64,000 bases of DNA from Flavobacterium flavigenum (GTDB taxonomy: Bacteria; Bacteroidota; Bacteroidia; Flavobacteriales; Flavobacteriaceae): contig NZ_CP114285.2 in NCBI RefSeq assembly GCF_027111255.2, forward strand, positions 2,914,001 through 2,978,000. Direction: 5' to 3'. Shown piece after piece: positions 8,148 to 16,871 of this stretch. Positions within the stretch are counted from its first letter, which is position 1, and the number at the start of each line of letters is the position of its first letter. Under the pieces are notes generated by a model. That model was not told the DNA's origin, did not search any database, and saw only the letters and a program-made list of their open reading frames with translations. A program made the translations under genes and the position numbers.

Positions 8148-9035
8148 ATGAAAAAATACGCTATTCTAATTGCATTTGCCTTTCTTTTTAGCCTGACCTC
8201 TGCCACTACCGAAACAAACTCATTCGAAGAGGGCTGGATCAATTTACTGGACAACAACCTCAGCAAATGGGATATGTATCTAAGTTACAAACACAAGAAC
8301 GGATATTCGGGAAAAGTCCCAACAGATGCTAATGGAAACGAAATACCGCCTATTGGCTACAATAAAAATATCAACAATATGTTTACCGTAATTCAGGAAA
8401 ACAAAGAACCCGTCCTTAAAGTTTCTGGGGAATATTATGGTTGTGTTTTTACTAAAGAAAATTTCAAAAATTATCGACTGAAGCTGAAAGTTAAGTTTGG
8501 AAGTAAAAAATGGGAACCCAGAACCGAAAAACTCATGGATGCAGGTGTGCTTTATCATTCGCAGGGAAAAGCGGGCGTAGATTACTGGCGTGCCTGGATG
8601 TTATCGCAGGAATTCCAAATAATGGAAGGTCATTTTGGCGATTACTGGAACATCGCTAATTCTGCAATTGATATCAAAGCGTATCTTCCGGAAGGATCTA
8701 TGAATGCTGTTGCCGATGAGGATCAGCCATTTCTTCCGTTTGGGACACATACTGAAAATACCGGGTTTTGCATGCGAAAAATGAGAACTGAAACCCCTAA
8801 TAACGGCTGGACAGAAATAGAACTGGTTTGTTTTGAAGGAAAAAGTCTTCATATCATTAACGGCAAAGTAGTCATGGTTTTGCAAAATTCCCGTTATTTT
8901 GATGGTGAAAAATTTATGCCTTTAACGGAAGGAAAAATACAATTGCAAAGCGAAGCTTGTGAAGTTTACTATAAAAACATCAAAATTAAACCAATAAGCA
9001 AAATGCCTGCTGAGTTTGAAAATTACTTCAAATAG
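8148..9035 (+). CDS. Secreted DUF1080 (3-keto-disaccharide hydrolase-like) protein
   Basis: A signal peptide (MKKYAILIAFAFLFSLTSAT) precedes a concanavalin-like beta-sandwich of the DUF1080 type. Typical blocks are GWINLLDNNLSKWDMYLSYK near the start, YRLKLKVKFGSKKWEPR, DAGVLYHSQGKAG, WMLSQEFQIMEGHFGDYWN and the end block GKIQLQSEACEVYYKNIKIKPI. Some members cleave 3-keto glycosides, and many are uncharacterised; a carbohydrate role is inferred from family only. It is a single gene, followed by a copy of the dispersed palindromic repeat before metG. Confidence 0.88.
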   Translation: MKKYAILIAFAFLFSLTSATTETNSFEEGWINLLDNNLSKWDMYLSYKHKNGYSGKVPTDANGNEIPPIGYNKNINNMFTVIQENKEPVLKVSGEYYGCVFTKENFKNYRLKLKVKFGSKKWEPRTEKLMDAGVLYHSQGKAGVDYWRAWMLSQEFQIMEGHFGDYWNIANSAIDIKAYLPEGSMNAVADEDQPFLPFGTHTENTGFCMRKMRTETPNNGWTEIELVCFEGKSLHIINGKVVMVLQNSRYFDGEKFMPLTEGKIQLQSEACEVYYKNIKIKPISKMPAEFENYFK

Positions 9036-9044
9036 ATTATTTCT

Positions 9045-9120
9045 TAGCCCCGATAGAAGTGAAAATCCTTTTGCTTTTTCCTTTAAAAAGCAAAAGATTG
9101 CAACGGATAGCGGGAAATAG
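9045..9120. repeat. Dispersed extragenic palindromic repeat, copy 2
   Basis: TAGCCCCGATAGAAGTGAAA, then ATCCTTTTGC, a short spacer with AAAAAGCAAAAGATTGC, and GGATAGCGGGAAATAG. It folds through CTTTTGCTTTTT / AAAAAGCAAAAG. The same module order appears inverted at 4201-4284 and decayed at 24421-24480. Confidence 0.65.
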
Positions 9121-9143
9121 CTTCAAATAATAATTCTATTGCT

Positions 9144-9151
9144 TATTTTTG
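9144..9151 (+). promoter_or_regulatory. metG: Candidate -7 box for metG
   Basis: TATTTTTG matches the Bacteroidota TAnnTTTG -7 consensus and ends 19 bp before the metG ATG. No clear TTTG -33 box is seen at the expected distance, so support is partial. Confidence 0.4.
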
Positions 9152-9170
9152 CACTCAATAAAATAGAATC

Positions 9171-11306
9171 ATGATACAGAATCCAAAAAGATATACTATT
9201 ACAGCAGCATTGCCTTACACCAACGGACCAATCCATATTGGGCATTTGGCGGGGGTTTACGTGCCTGCTGATATTTATTCGAGATACCTTCGCCTGCAGG
9301 GAAAAGACGTTGCCTTTATTTGCGGAAGTGATGAACACGGCGTTGCCATTTCGATGAAAGCAAAAAAAGAAGGCGTTACGCCACAGGAAGTTATCGATAA
9401 ATATGATGGAATTATCAGAAAATCGTTTGCTGATTTCGGGATTTCGTTTGATAATTATTCCAGGACTTCGGCTAAAATCCATCATGATACGGCTCAGGAA
9501 TTCTTTAGAACTTTGTATGATAATGGTGATTTTATTGAAGAAGTAACTGAACAATTGTACGATGCAAAAGCAGATCAGTTTTTGGCAGATCGGTTTGTAG
9601 TAGGTACTTGTCCGAAATGTGACAATCCGGAAGCTTACGGTGATCAGTGCGAAAAATGCGGTTCGAGTTTGAATGCAACCGATCTGATTAATCCGAAATC
9701 AACAATAACGGGAGAAACTCCAATTTTGAAATCAACGAAACACTGGTTTTTACCATTGGACCGATATGATGCTTTTTTACGTGAATGGATTTTGGAAGGT
9801 CATAAAAATGACTGGAAAACGAACGTGTACGGACAGGTAAAATCATGGATTGATGCCGGATTAGAACCTCGCGCCGTAACGCGCGACCTTGATTGGGGAA
9901 TTGATGTTCCGGTTGAAGGTGCCGAAGGCAAAAAATTATATGTTTGGTTTGATGCGCCTATAGGATATATTTCTTCTACAAAAGAATGGGCTGCCCGTGA
10001 AGGAAAAGACTGGGAACCGTATTGGAAAGACCAGGACACCAAACTGGTTCATTTTATCGGAAAAGACAATATCGTTTTTCACTGTATTATTTTTCCGGCA
10101 ATGCTTAAAGCAGAAGGAAGCTATATTTTACCAGATAATGTTCCTGCAAATGAATTTTTGAATCTGGAAGGAAATAAGCTTTCTACTTCTAAAAACTGGG
10201 CGGTCTGGTTACATGAATATCTAGAAGAGTTTCCGGAAAAACAAGACGTTTTGCGTTATGCCTTAACATCAAACGCTCCTGAAACAAAAGATAACGATTT
10301 TACCTGGAAAGATTTTCAGGCGAGAAATAACAATGAATTAGTGGCCATTTTCGGAAACTTCATTAATCGTGTGGTAGTTTTAACCAACAAATATTACGAT
10401 GGCGTTGTTCCGACCCCAAATGAATTATCTGAAGTTGATGAAAATACTTTGGCTGAATTAAAAGCCTATCCGGCTGTGATTTCAAGTTCGGTTGAGCGTT
10501 ACAGATTTCGAGAAGCTTTAGGAGAATTGATGAATGTGGCCCGTTTAGGAAACAAATATCTTGCTGATGAGGAGCCATGGAAAGTAATGAAAGATAATCC
10601 GGAACGTGTAAAAACCCAAATGTATGTAGCCTTGCAGATTGCTGCTGCTCTGAGCGTTTTGGCCGAACCGTTTTTACCATTTACTGCTGCTAAACTTTCA
10701 GGAATTCTTAAATTGGGTGACCTGAAAGAACATTTCGAAGGTTTTAGTAAATTTTTGAAAGAGAATCATCCCGGTGCAACAGACGTTATTCTCGATAAGG
10801 TTTTAAACTGGAATGATATTTCAAAACATTCCGATTTATTGCCAGCGGGACACAAAATTGGTGAAGCAGAATTGCTTTTTGCTAAAATCGAAGACGAAGA
10901 AATACAAAAACAAATAGATAAATTGGAAGCAACAAAAACCGCTAATCTTGCCGAAAGCAAACAGCCTGAACCTCAAAAAGATTTGATTCAGTTTGAGGAT
11001 TTCGCTAAAATGGATATCCGTATCGGAACTATTTTGGAAGCAGAAAAAATGCCAAAAGCCAATAAACTTTTAGTGTTAAAAGTAGATACAGGAATTGATG
11101 TTCGTACGATTGTGTCCGGAATTGCAGAGAGTTTTTCTCCGGAAGAAATCATCGGAAAACGTGTTTCTGTATTAGCAAACCTTGCTCCAAGAGCATTGCG
11201 TGGTGTTGAAAGTCAGGGAATGATCCTGATGACAACAAATGCCGAAGGAAAACTGGTATTTGTAAATCCGGATGCTGATGCACCAAACGGATCGACTGTA
11301 AACTAA
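9171..11306 (+). CDS. metG: Methionyl-tRNA synthetase with C-terminal tRNA-binding domain
   Basis: Charges tRNA-Met. The class I HIGH motif is seen as [10 protein letters not shown] (His22-His25), the KMSKS equivalent as [12 protein letters not shown] near residue 335, and the zinc knuckle as [18 protein letters not shown]. After the anticodon-binding helices there is a linker and a C-terminal EMAPII/Arc1p-like OB domain (about 600-711; [27 protein letters not shown]), which usually dimerises and binds tRNA. Length of 711 aa fits this two-module form. It is monocistronic and has a long terminator hairpin downstream. Confidence 0.97.
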   Translation: MIQNPKRYTITAALPYTNGPIHIGHLAGVYVPADIYSRYLRLQGKDVAFICGSDEHGVAISMKAKKEGVTPQEVIDKYDGIIRKSFADFGISFDNYSRTSAKIHHDTAQEFFRTLYDNGDFIEEVTEQLYDAKADQFLADRFVVGTCPKCDNPEAYGDQCEKCGSSLNATDLINPKSTITGETPILKSTKHWFLPLDRYDAFLREWILEGHKNDWKTNVYGQVKSWIDAGLEPRAVTRDLDWGIDVPVEGAEGKKLYVWFDAPIGYISSTKEWAAREGKDWEPYWKDQDTKLVHFIGKDNIVFHCIIFPAMLKAEGSYILPDNVPANEFLNLEGNKLSTSKNWAVWLHEYLEEFPEKQDVLRYALTSNAPETKDNDFTWKDFQARNNNELVAIFGNFINRVVVLTNKYYDGVVPTPNELSEVDENTLAELKAYPAVISSSVERYRFREALGELMNVARLGNKYLADEEPWKVMKDNPERVKTQMYVALQIAAALSVLAEPFLPFTAAKLSGILKLGDLKEHFEGFSKFLKENHPGATDVILDKVLNWNDISKHSDLLPAGHKIGEAELLFAKIEDEEIQKQIDKLEATKTANLAESKQPEPQKDLIQFEDFAKMDIRIGTILEAEKMPKANKLLVLKVDTGIDVRTIVSGIAESFSPEEIIGKRVSVLANLAPRALRGVESQGMILMTTNAEGKLVFVNPDADAPNGSTVN

Positions 11307-11317
11307 AGTTTTATACA

Positions 11318-11370
11318 TAAAATGAAATTGCGTGAATCAGTTAGACCTAATTGATTCACGCTTTTCATTT
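11318..11370 (+). terminator. Intrinsic terminator after metG
   Basis: Stem GCGTGAATCA/TGATTCACGC (11330-11339 with 11352-11361), extended by outer AAAATGAAA/TTTTCATTTT, ends in a T-rich stretch. Confidence 0.85.
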
Positions 11371-11440
11371 TAAGATCTTAACTTATAATATTTTAAAAAA
11401 ATACAGTATTCGCAAATTAATAAAATAAAAAAAACAAATC

Positions 11441-12862
11441 ATGAAAAAAACAATTTGTTTGAGCTTTTTACTTCTCATAAATATATCCGCTTTCGCACAG
11501 GAAATTATAAATTCGATACCTCTGGAATTGAAAAAAAGTAGTACTGTTTTTCAAATTGCTAATCCCAAAAAAAACGCAGTTACATTGTTTGTGAGAGACT
11601 CAGTAAAAATAAAAGCTATCTACCTGAATGAAAAGATGCAAATTACAGACAGCATCACGTCTAAAAGACCTAATATTAAAACGTACACTAATATAATTGG
11701 TTATAATAGCAGTAATGGCAATACAAGATTATTCTGGTCCTCTAATAATTATGAAACCATTTTTTCCCAAGTGTTTAATCCTACTAGTCGAGAAAGTCTG
11801 CTCAAAGAATGTAAACTGGTTTTAAAAAACGAAAAAGTTATACAAAAATTCAGTCAGGACGAAAACTTTTACATCCTGACAGTTGTAGAAGACAGTGATA
11901 TCTTCAAACTCTATGTTTTTAACAGCGACGGCAATTACACCGAAAAAACGATTACCACAGAAGGGTTTCACTTTTTTACATTAGACTATAAAAAATCAGA
12001 TTTATATACGGCTTTTTCCGAAAGTTTGCTGCCTTTTGAGGCGCCTTTCTCTTTACAAAATATTACTGTTGAAAATCAAACATCATTAATAGATGCTGCC
12101 AAAAAAAGAAAATGCTATTTGAACGATAAGCAACTTGTAATCACTATTGACACCAACATCGATTTTACCCAGGTGATTCTAATTGACTTACAAAGTTTTA
12201 CTGCTACCGAAAAGATGATAAAAAAGCAACATTTAGTTGGCGATAGAAAATTTTTAAATTCAAATTCCTTTTATTTTGATAATAAATTATATCAGCTAAA
12301 AACCTCATCAGGCATCATTTATTTCACTATAAAAGATTTAGAGGATAACGTTTTAAAAGAATATTTTGCTAATTCAACGAAACCAATTGCCTTTAAAAAT
12401 TCTGATTTTTTTGAGCAGGGCGGCAGTTTAAGAGGCAAAAGAACTTTGGCAAGCAGTCCGCTGTTTATTCTTAAAGCAAACAGTTTGTCTTTGGGTCTTT
12501 CCTGTTATAAGACTGGTGAAAATACATTTATTACTTTTGGAGGTGTATCGGAGTTAAAACAATCAGCCGATCAGACTACAATAAATGAATTTGGGCTCAC
12601 TGAAGATATCGTATTCAGTACATCAATGGAAGATTTCACATCCAGTTCTAACAGAAGAGTAGTTAAAACCGAAGGATTGTTTGATACTGCAGGAAATCGT
12701 ATTAAAGGAAAATTACAGCCATTAGCATCTCATAAAATCATTAGTTTTTTTGATAAAAACAATACTATTTCATCACAGATTTTATTCAAATTAGATGATT
12801 ACTATCTGGGTTATTACGATAGTAAAACAAAAGAATACATCTTTAGAAAATTTGCAGATTAA
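11441..12862 (+). CDS. Secreted protein of an unassigned paralogous family, member 1 (473 aa)
   Basis: I do not recognise the family. The signal peptide is MKKTICLSFLLLINISAFAQ. The body has regularly spaced short beta-like segments separated by turns (for example IKAIYLNEKMQITDSI, YNSSNGNTRLFWSSNNYE, NFYILTVVEDSDIFKLYVFN), which could be a propeller-like or repeated sandwich fold; this is inference. The end is strongly conserved with its neighbour: YYLGYYDSKTKEYIFRKFAD. It is the first of two adjacent paralogues, and a third, more divergent one starts at 16872. No catalytic motif, T9SS CTD signature or membrane helix is visible after the signal peptide. Confidence 0.8.
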   Translation: MKKTICLSFLLLINISAFAQEIINSIPLELKKSSTVFQIANPKKNAVTLFVRDSVKIKAIYLNEKMQITDSITSKRPNIKTYTNIIGYNSSNGNTRLFWSSNNYETIFSQVFNPTSRESLLKECKLVLKNEKVIQKFSQDENFYILTVVEDSDIFKLYVFNSDGNYTEKTITTEGFHFFTLDYKKSDLYTAFSESLLPFEAPFSLQNITVENQTSLIDAAKKRKCYLNDKQLVITIDTNIDFTQVILIDLQSFTATEKMIKKQHLVGDRKFLNSNSFYFDNKLYQLKTSSGIIYFTIKDLEDNVLKEYFANSTKPIAFKNSDFFEQGGSLRGKRTLASSPLFILKANSLSLGLSCYKTGENTFITFGGVSELKQSADQTTINEFGLTEDIVFSTSMEDFTSSSNRRVVKTEGLFDTAGNRIKGKLQPLASHKIISFFDKNNTISSQILFKLDDYYLGYYDSKTKEYIFRKFAD

Positions 12863-12952
12863 ATATAAATCAAACTCACCCAATTAGGATTAGAGCCATA
12901 TATTCTTTATCAAAAAAAATATTCGCCAATTAAAATTATCACAACCAAATTT

Positions 12953-14383
12953 ATGAAAAAAACTTTCTTACTTTTTTTAATCCTTACAACTATAAATGTT
13001 TTTGCACAGGAAGTTGTAAATTCAACCATTTTGGAACTTAAAAAAAATCGTGATGTTTTTCAAACGGTTAACCATGAAAAAAATACGGTTACCTTATTTA
13101 TAAGCGACAAAGAAAAAGTAAAAGCCATTAATCTGAATGATAAGATGCAAATTGTTGACAGTATTTCTGCTGAGAGGCCCAATACTAAAACATATACCAA
13201 TATGATTGGATACAATAGCAGTAATAATGGCACGAGATTATATTGGTCATCAAATAATCACGAGAACATACTTGAGCAACTATACGATTTTAATAATCGC
13301 AAAACCACACACAAAGAATACAAACTGATTTTAAAAAATGAAAAGGTTTTACAAAAGTTCAGTGAAAATGAAAACTTTTATATACTAACGGTTTTAAAAA
13401 ACAGTAATATATTCAAACTCTATGTTTTCAACAATGAAGGTAATTTTACAGAGAAAATGATTCCTGCAGAAAGATTTCATTTTTTAGAATCAGACTATAA
13501 AAAATCAGACTTATCAGGTGTTTTTTCTGAAAATTTACCACCTTTCGATCCGCCTTTCTCTTTACAAAATATTACTGCCGAGAACCCAACATCATTAACA
13601 GATGCTGCCAAAAAAAGAAAATGCTATTTCAACAACAAACAAATTATAATAACTAATGATAGCAATATCGATTTTACTCAGGTCATTTTAATTGATTTAA
13701 AGGATTTTACTGCTACTGAAAAAATGGTAAAAAAACCATATTTAAATGGTGAACGAGCATTTTTAAATTCTAACTCTTTTTATTTTGACAATAAATTATA
13801 TCAGATAAAAACCTCATCAGATACTTTTCATTTCACGATAAAAGATTTAGACGACAACATAATAAAAGAATATCTTGCCAATTCAACGAATCCGATTGAA
13901 TTTAAGAATTCCGAAATTTATCAGGAAGGGGGCAGTTTTGGAGGAAAAAGGGTCTTAGAAAACAGTTCTCAGTTTATTAGAAAAACAAATAACCTAAGCT
14001 CTGCTCTAAGTTGTTATCATATTGGTCAAAATACCCTAATTACTTTTGGAGGCGTTTCGGCACTTCAGCAATCAACTGGTCAAATATTTGCAGGACAATT
14101 TGGTCTCGTTGGTGGAGTAATTGGTGCATTAGCTTTTAACCCTGCAATGGAAAGTTTTAATTCTTACACAAATAGAAAAGTCGTAAAAATTGAAGGATTG
14201 TTTGACACAGACGGAAATCATATTAAAGGTGAATTGCAGCCTTTGGCTTTTGACAAAATCAGAACTTTTTTTGATAAAAACAATGATGTATCATCACAGA
14301 CTTTATTTAAAATGGATGCTTATTACCTCGGATACTATGACAATAAAACAAAAGAATACATCTTTAGAAAATTTGCAGATTAA
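12953..14383 (+). CDS. Secreted protein of the same paralogous family, member 2 (476 aa)
   Basis: A tandem duplicate of the preceding gene: the same signal peptide style (MKKTFLLFLILTTINVFAQE), the same order of blocks (INLNDKMQIVDSI, IGYNSSNNGTRLYWSSNN, YKLILKNEKVLQKFSENENF, TDAAKKRKCYFNNKQ) and an almost identical end (YYLGYYDNKTKEYIFRKFAD). By eye well over half of the positions agree with member 1. It differs by an insertion near residue 380 (GQFGLVGGVIGALAFN). The 90-bp gap and single downstream terminator suggest that both copies form one transcript. Confidence 0.8.
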   Translation: MKKTFLLFLILTTINVFAQEVVNSTILELKKNRDVFQTVNHEKNTVTLFISDKEKVKAINLNDKMQIVDSISAERPNTKTYTNMIGYNSSNNGTRLYWSSNNHENILEQLYDFNNRKTTHKEYKLILKNEKVLQKFSENENFYILTVLKNSNIFKLYVFNNEGNFTEKMIPAERFHFLESDYKKSDLSGVFSENLPPFDPPFSLQNITAENPTSLTDAAKKRKCYFNNKQIIITNDSNIDFTQVILIDLKDFTATEKMVKKPYLNGERAFLNSNSFYFDNKLYQIKTSSDTFHFTIKDLDDNIIKEYLANSTNPIEFKNSEIYQEGGSFGGKRVLENSSQFIRKTNNLSSALSCYHIGQNTLITFGGVSALQQSTGQIFAGQFGLVGGVIGALAFNPAMESFNSYTNRKVVKIEGLFDTDGNHIKGELQPLAFDKIRTFFDKNNDVSSQTLFKMDAYYLGYYDNKTKEYIFRKFAD

Positions 14384-14388
14384 CCAAA

Positions 14389-14420
14389 AACTCCCGATTT
14401 AGCAACTCGGGAGTTTTTTT
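14389..14420 (+). terminator. Intrinsic terminator
   Basis: Perfect 9-bp stem AACTCCCGA/TCGGGAGTT with a 9-nt loop and a T7 tail, directly after the second paralogue. Confidence 0.92.
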
Positions 14421-14469
14421 CTCATAAAACTTTCAAAATACTAATTTTGCATTTCGACTAATAAAAAAC

Positions 14470-15357
14470 ATGAAACTCACCAAACCAAGATTGGCCTTAA
14501 TCTGCGGTATCCTCTGCATTTCTATTTTTCCGATACTGGTAAAACTGAAACTAACGCCCGGATTAATCTCTGCTTTTTACCGGATGTTTTTTGCGGTGAC
14601 ATTGCTTTTGCCGTATGTTCTTTTGAGCAAAAACTTTAAACTGCCAACATTAAAATTTACTCTTTTAGCAGGGTTTTGCGGAATTTTGTTCGCCTCAGAT
14701 GTTGCAGTTTGGAATATTTCCATTCAGGATTCGAGTGCTACTCAGGCATCTTTATTAACAAATTTATCTCCGGTCTGGGTTGGTGTTGGTTCTTTTTTGT
14801 TCCTGAAATCAAAACCTGCGACCAACTTTTGGATTGGAACTGTAGTTTCTTTATTCGGAATGGTGACTTTGGTTGGCTTTGAATTTTTCGTGGAATTGAA
14901 TTTCAACCAAGCTTTTCTGTTTGCTGTTTTATCCGGGATCTTATATTCAATTTATCTTCTGGTCAGCAAAAATGTACTTTCTGAGATTGATGTTTTAACT
15001 TTCATGACAATCAGTTTAATTGCTTCGAGTATTTATTTGGGAATTTTGTGTTATGTTTTAAATGAGCCCTTTACTGGGTTTTCAGATACCGGCTGGTTTG
15101 TGTTAGTATTACAGGCTGTAATCTGCCAGTTGTGTGCGTGGCTTTCGGTTAGTTATGCGACACAGCATATGCGTCCTACTAGAGTTTCGCTTAGTTTGCT
15201 AAGTCAGGCAGTAATTACTTCAATATTAGCTTGGTTGTTTTTGGAAGAACAAATAACTTTACAAATGGTTTTAGGTGGAATCATTTTACTTTTTGGAATC
15301 CGGATTACTTTTTTTGATAAAACAATATCTTTGAAAAGACTGTTTTCCAAAAATTAA
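14470..15357 (+). CDS. EamA/DMT-family transporter
   Basis: An inner-membrane permease of the drug/metabolite transporter superfamily. Ten hydrophobic segments are seen, arranged as two EamA repeats (about 7-135 and 145-285). Typical features are RMFFAVTLLLPYVLL, DSSATQASLLTNLSPVWVGV in the first repeat and the matching SLLSQAVITSILAWLFLEEQ near the end of the second. The short C-terminal tail is basic. Substrate cannot be read from sequence; relatives move metabolites, amino acids or nucleobases. It follows a terminator and is probably expressed alone. Confidence 0.9.
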   Translation: MKLTKPRLALICGILCISIFPILVKLKLTPGLISAFYRMFFAVTLLLPYVLLSKNFKLPTLKFTLLAGFCGILFASDVAVWNISIQDSSATQASLLTNLSPVWVGVGSFLFLKSKPATNFWIGTVVSLFGMVTLVGFEFFVELNFNQAFLFAVLSGILYSIYLLVSKNVLSEIDVLTFMTISLIASSIYLGILCYVLNEPFTGFSDTGWFVLVLQAVICQLCAWLSVSYATQHMRPTRVSLSLLSQAVITSILAWLFLEEQITLQMVLGGIILLFGIRITFFDKTISLKRLFSKN

Positions 15358-15404
15358 AATTCTCAGATTTAGAAAATTAAGCAAATATTCAAAAAAAATT
15401 AATA

Positions 15405-15480
15405 ATCTGTGGCAAAAAAATTAGCGAAATTGGTGTTATTCGTGGCAAAAAACCTGAAACCTTAAACTTGAAACAAAAAA
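15405..15480. repeat. GTGGCAAAAAA-type intergenic repeat
   Basis: Two direct copies of a GTGGCAAAAAA word (CTGTGGCAAAAAAATTAGCG, then TTCGTGGCAAAAAACCTGAA) just before a start codon. Related words recur at 30748-30903 and near 59697-59720 (TTGCCACAGATTTCACAG). It is probably a degenerate dispersed repeat. Confidence 0.35.
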
Positions 15481-15484
15481 ATTT

Positions 15485-16192
15485 ATGTTACATAGAAATA
15501 AAATCCCTGCTTTAAAAGTAATCGCATTTGATGCCGATGACACTTTGTTTGTTAACGAACCTTACTTCCAGGAAACAGAACATAAATTTTGCGCCCTGAT
15601 GGAAGATTATCTTTCGCATCAGGGAATCTCGCAGGAGTTATTTAAAATTGAAATAGACAACTTGCCTCTGTACGGCTACGGAATCAAAGGGTATATTTTA
15701 TCTATGATTGAAGCAGCAATGAAAATTTCTAACAATACCATTCCGGTTGAAGTCATTGAAAAAATCATCCAATACGGAAAAGAACTGCTGGAAAAACCAA
15801 TCGAACTTTTAGACGGAATCGAAGAAACCCTTCAGGCTTTGCACGGAAAATATAAACTGGTCGTAGCTACAAAAGGCGATTTAAAAGACCAGCACAGCAA
15901 ATTACACCGTTCAGGACTTGGGCATTATTTTCACCATATCGAAGTAATGTCAGACAAACAGGAAATTGATTATGAAAAATTGCTAGGGCGTTTAGATATT
16001 CAGGCGCATGAGTTTTTAATGATCGGAAACTCTTTAAAATCAGATGTATTACCGGTTTTAGGAATTGGCGGATATGCCGTTCACATTCCGTTTCATACCA
16101 CTTGGGAACATGAAAAAATCAATCACAAGGTAGAACACGAACATTTTAGCTCATTCGAAAAAATAACAGAAGTTGTTCCTAATTTAGTATAA
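15485..16192 (+). CDS. HAD-superfamily hydrolase
   Basis: A probable phosphatase. HAD motif I is VIAFDADDTLF with Asp16 and Asp18. A helical cap lies at about 25-110, motif II is the VVATKGD stretch (Thr), Lys lies in the region before motif IV, and motif IV is in FLMIGNSLKSDVLPVLGIGG. Length 235 aa fits the GPH/YjjG-like subgroup. The stop codon shares its last base with the ATG of the next gene (TAATG), so the two are translationally coupled; a link between a HAD phosphatase and a CAT-like acetyltransferase is not obvious. Confidence 0.88.
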   Translation: MLHRNKIPALKVIAFDADDTLFVNEPYFQETEHKFCALMEDYLSHQGISQELFKIEIDNLPLYGYGIKGYILSMIEAAMKISNNTIPVEVIEKIIQYGKELLEKPIELLDGIEETLQALHGKYKLVVATKGDLKDQHSKLHRSGLGHYFHHIEVMSDKQEIDYEKLLGRLDIQAHEFLMIGNSLKSDVLPVLGIGGYAVHIPFHTTWEHEKINHKVEHEHFSSFEKITEVVPNLV

Positions 16193-16821
16193 TGAAAAAC
16201 CTTTTAGATTTAGAAAACTGGAATAGAAAAGAGCATTTTGAACATTTCAGTAAAATGGAAGAACCCTTTTTTGGCGTTACTGTCGAAATTGATTGTACAA
16301 AAGCTTATCAAACCGCTAAAAACCTAAAAGCTTCTTTTTTTATCTTTTACCTGCATAAAACTCTGGTAGCGGTAAATTCGGTTGAAAATTTTAAATACCG
16401 AATTGCTGAAAATCAGATTTACATTCATGATCGTGTAGATGCATCGGCTACTATTGGCCGTAAAGATGGTACTTTTGGGTTTTCATTAATTGAATATAAT
16501 CCTGATTTTAAGATTTTTGAAAAGAATGCTCATGCAGAAATTGATCGGATCCAAAATACCACCGGACTTTTTACAAGATCGTTTGATGATGATAATGTGA
16601 TTCACTTTTCGGCAATTCCATGGTTAAATTTTACTTCGATTTCGCACGCACGAAGTTATTCTTATCCAGACAGCTGCCCTAAAATTTCTTTTGGAAAAAT
16701 GATGACTTCATCAACCGAAAAAAAAACCATGGCAATGTCTGTACATGTTCACCACGGATTAATGGACGGCTTGCATGTAGGTCAGTTTGCTGATCTTTTT
16801 CAGGAAGTAATGAACAAATAG
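16192..16821 (+). CDS. Chloramphenicol acetyltransferase-like protein (type A CAT family)
   Basis: A trimeric-type acetyl-CoA-dependent acyltransferase fold. The N-terminus NLLDLENWNRKEHFEHFSKM matches the CAT opening, the middle has FKYRIAENQIYIHDRVDAS, and the active site is VHVHHGLMDGLHVGQF with catalytic His188 and the DG pair after it. At 209 aa it is slightly shorter than classical CatA (about 215-220). Chromosomal location, normal base use and coupling to a HAD gene suggest a housekeeping acetyltransferase rather than an acquired resistance gene; activity on chloramphenicol cannot be judged. Confidence 0.85.
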   Translation: MKNLLDLENWNRKEHFEHFSKMEEPFFGVTVEIDCTKAYQTAKNLKASFFIFYLHKTLVAVNSVENFKYRIAENQIYIHDRVDASATIGRKDGTFGFSLIEYNPDFKIFEKNAHAEIDRIQNTTGLFTRSFDDDNVIHFSAIPWLNFTSISHARSYSYPDSCPKISFGKMMTSSTEKKTMAMSVHVHHGLMDGLHVGQFADLFQEVMNK

Positions 16822-16871
16822 CAACAAACTGATAAACAAATATTTGGAATGATTTTTGACCGCAGAAACAT

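Noticed and set aside
9123..9554. Minus-strand reading of 143 codons opposite metG
   Set aside because: Fully antisense to a strong, conserved coding region; composition is that of a shadow frame.
16192..16821. Acquired chloramphenicol resistance gene
   Set aside because: Base use and position within a chromosomal gene pair look native; no mobile element is adjacent. Kept as a CAT-like acetyltransferase.
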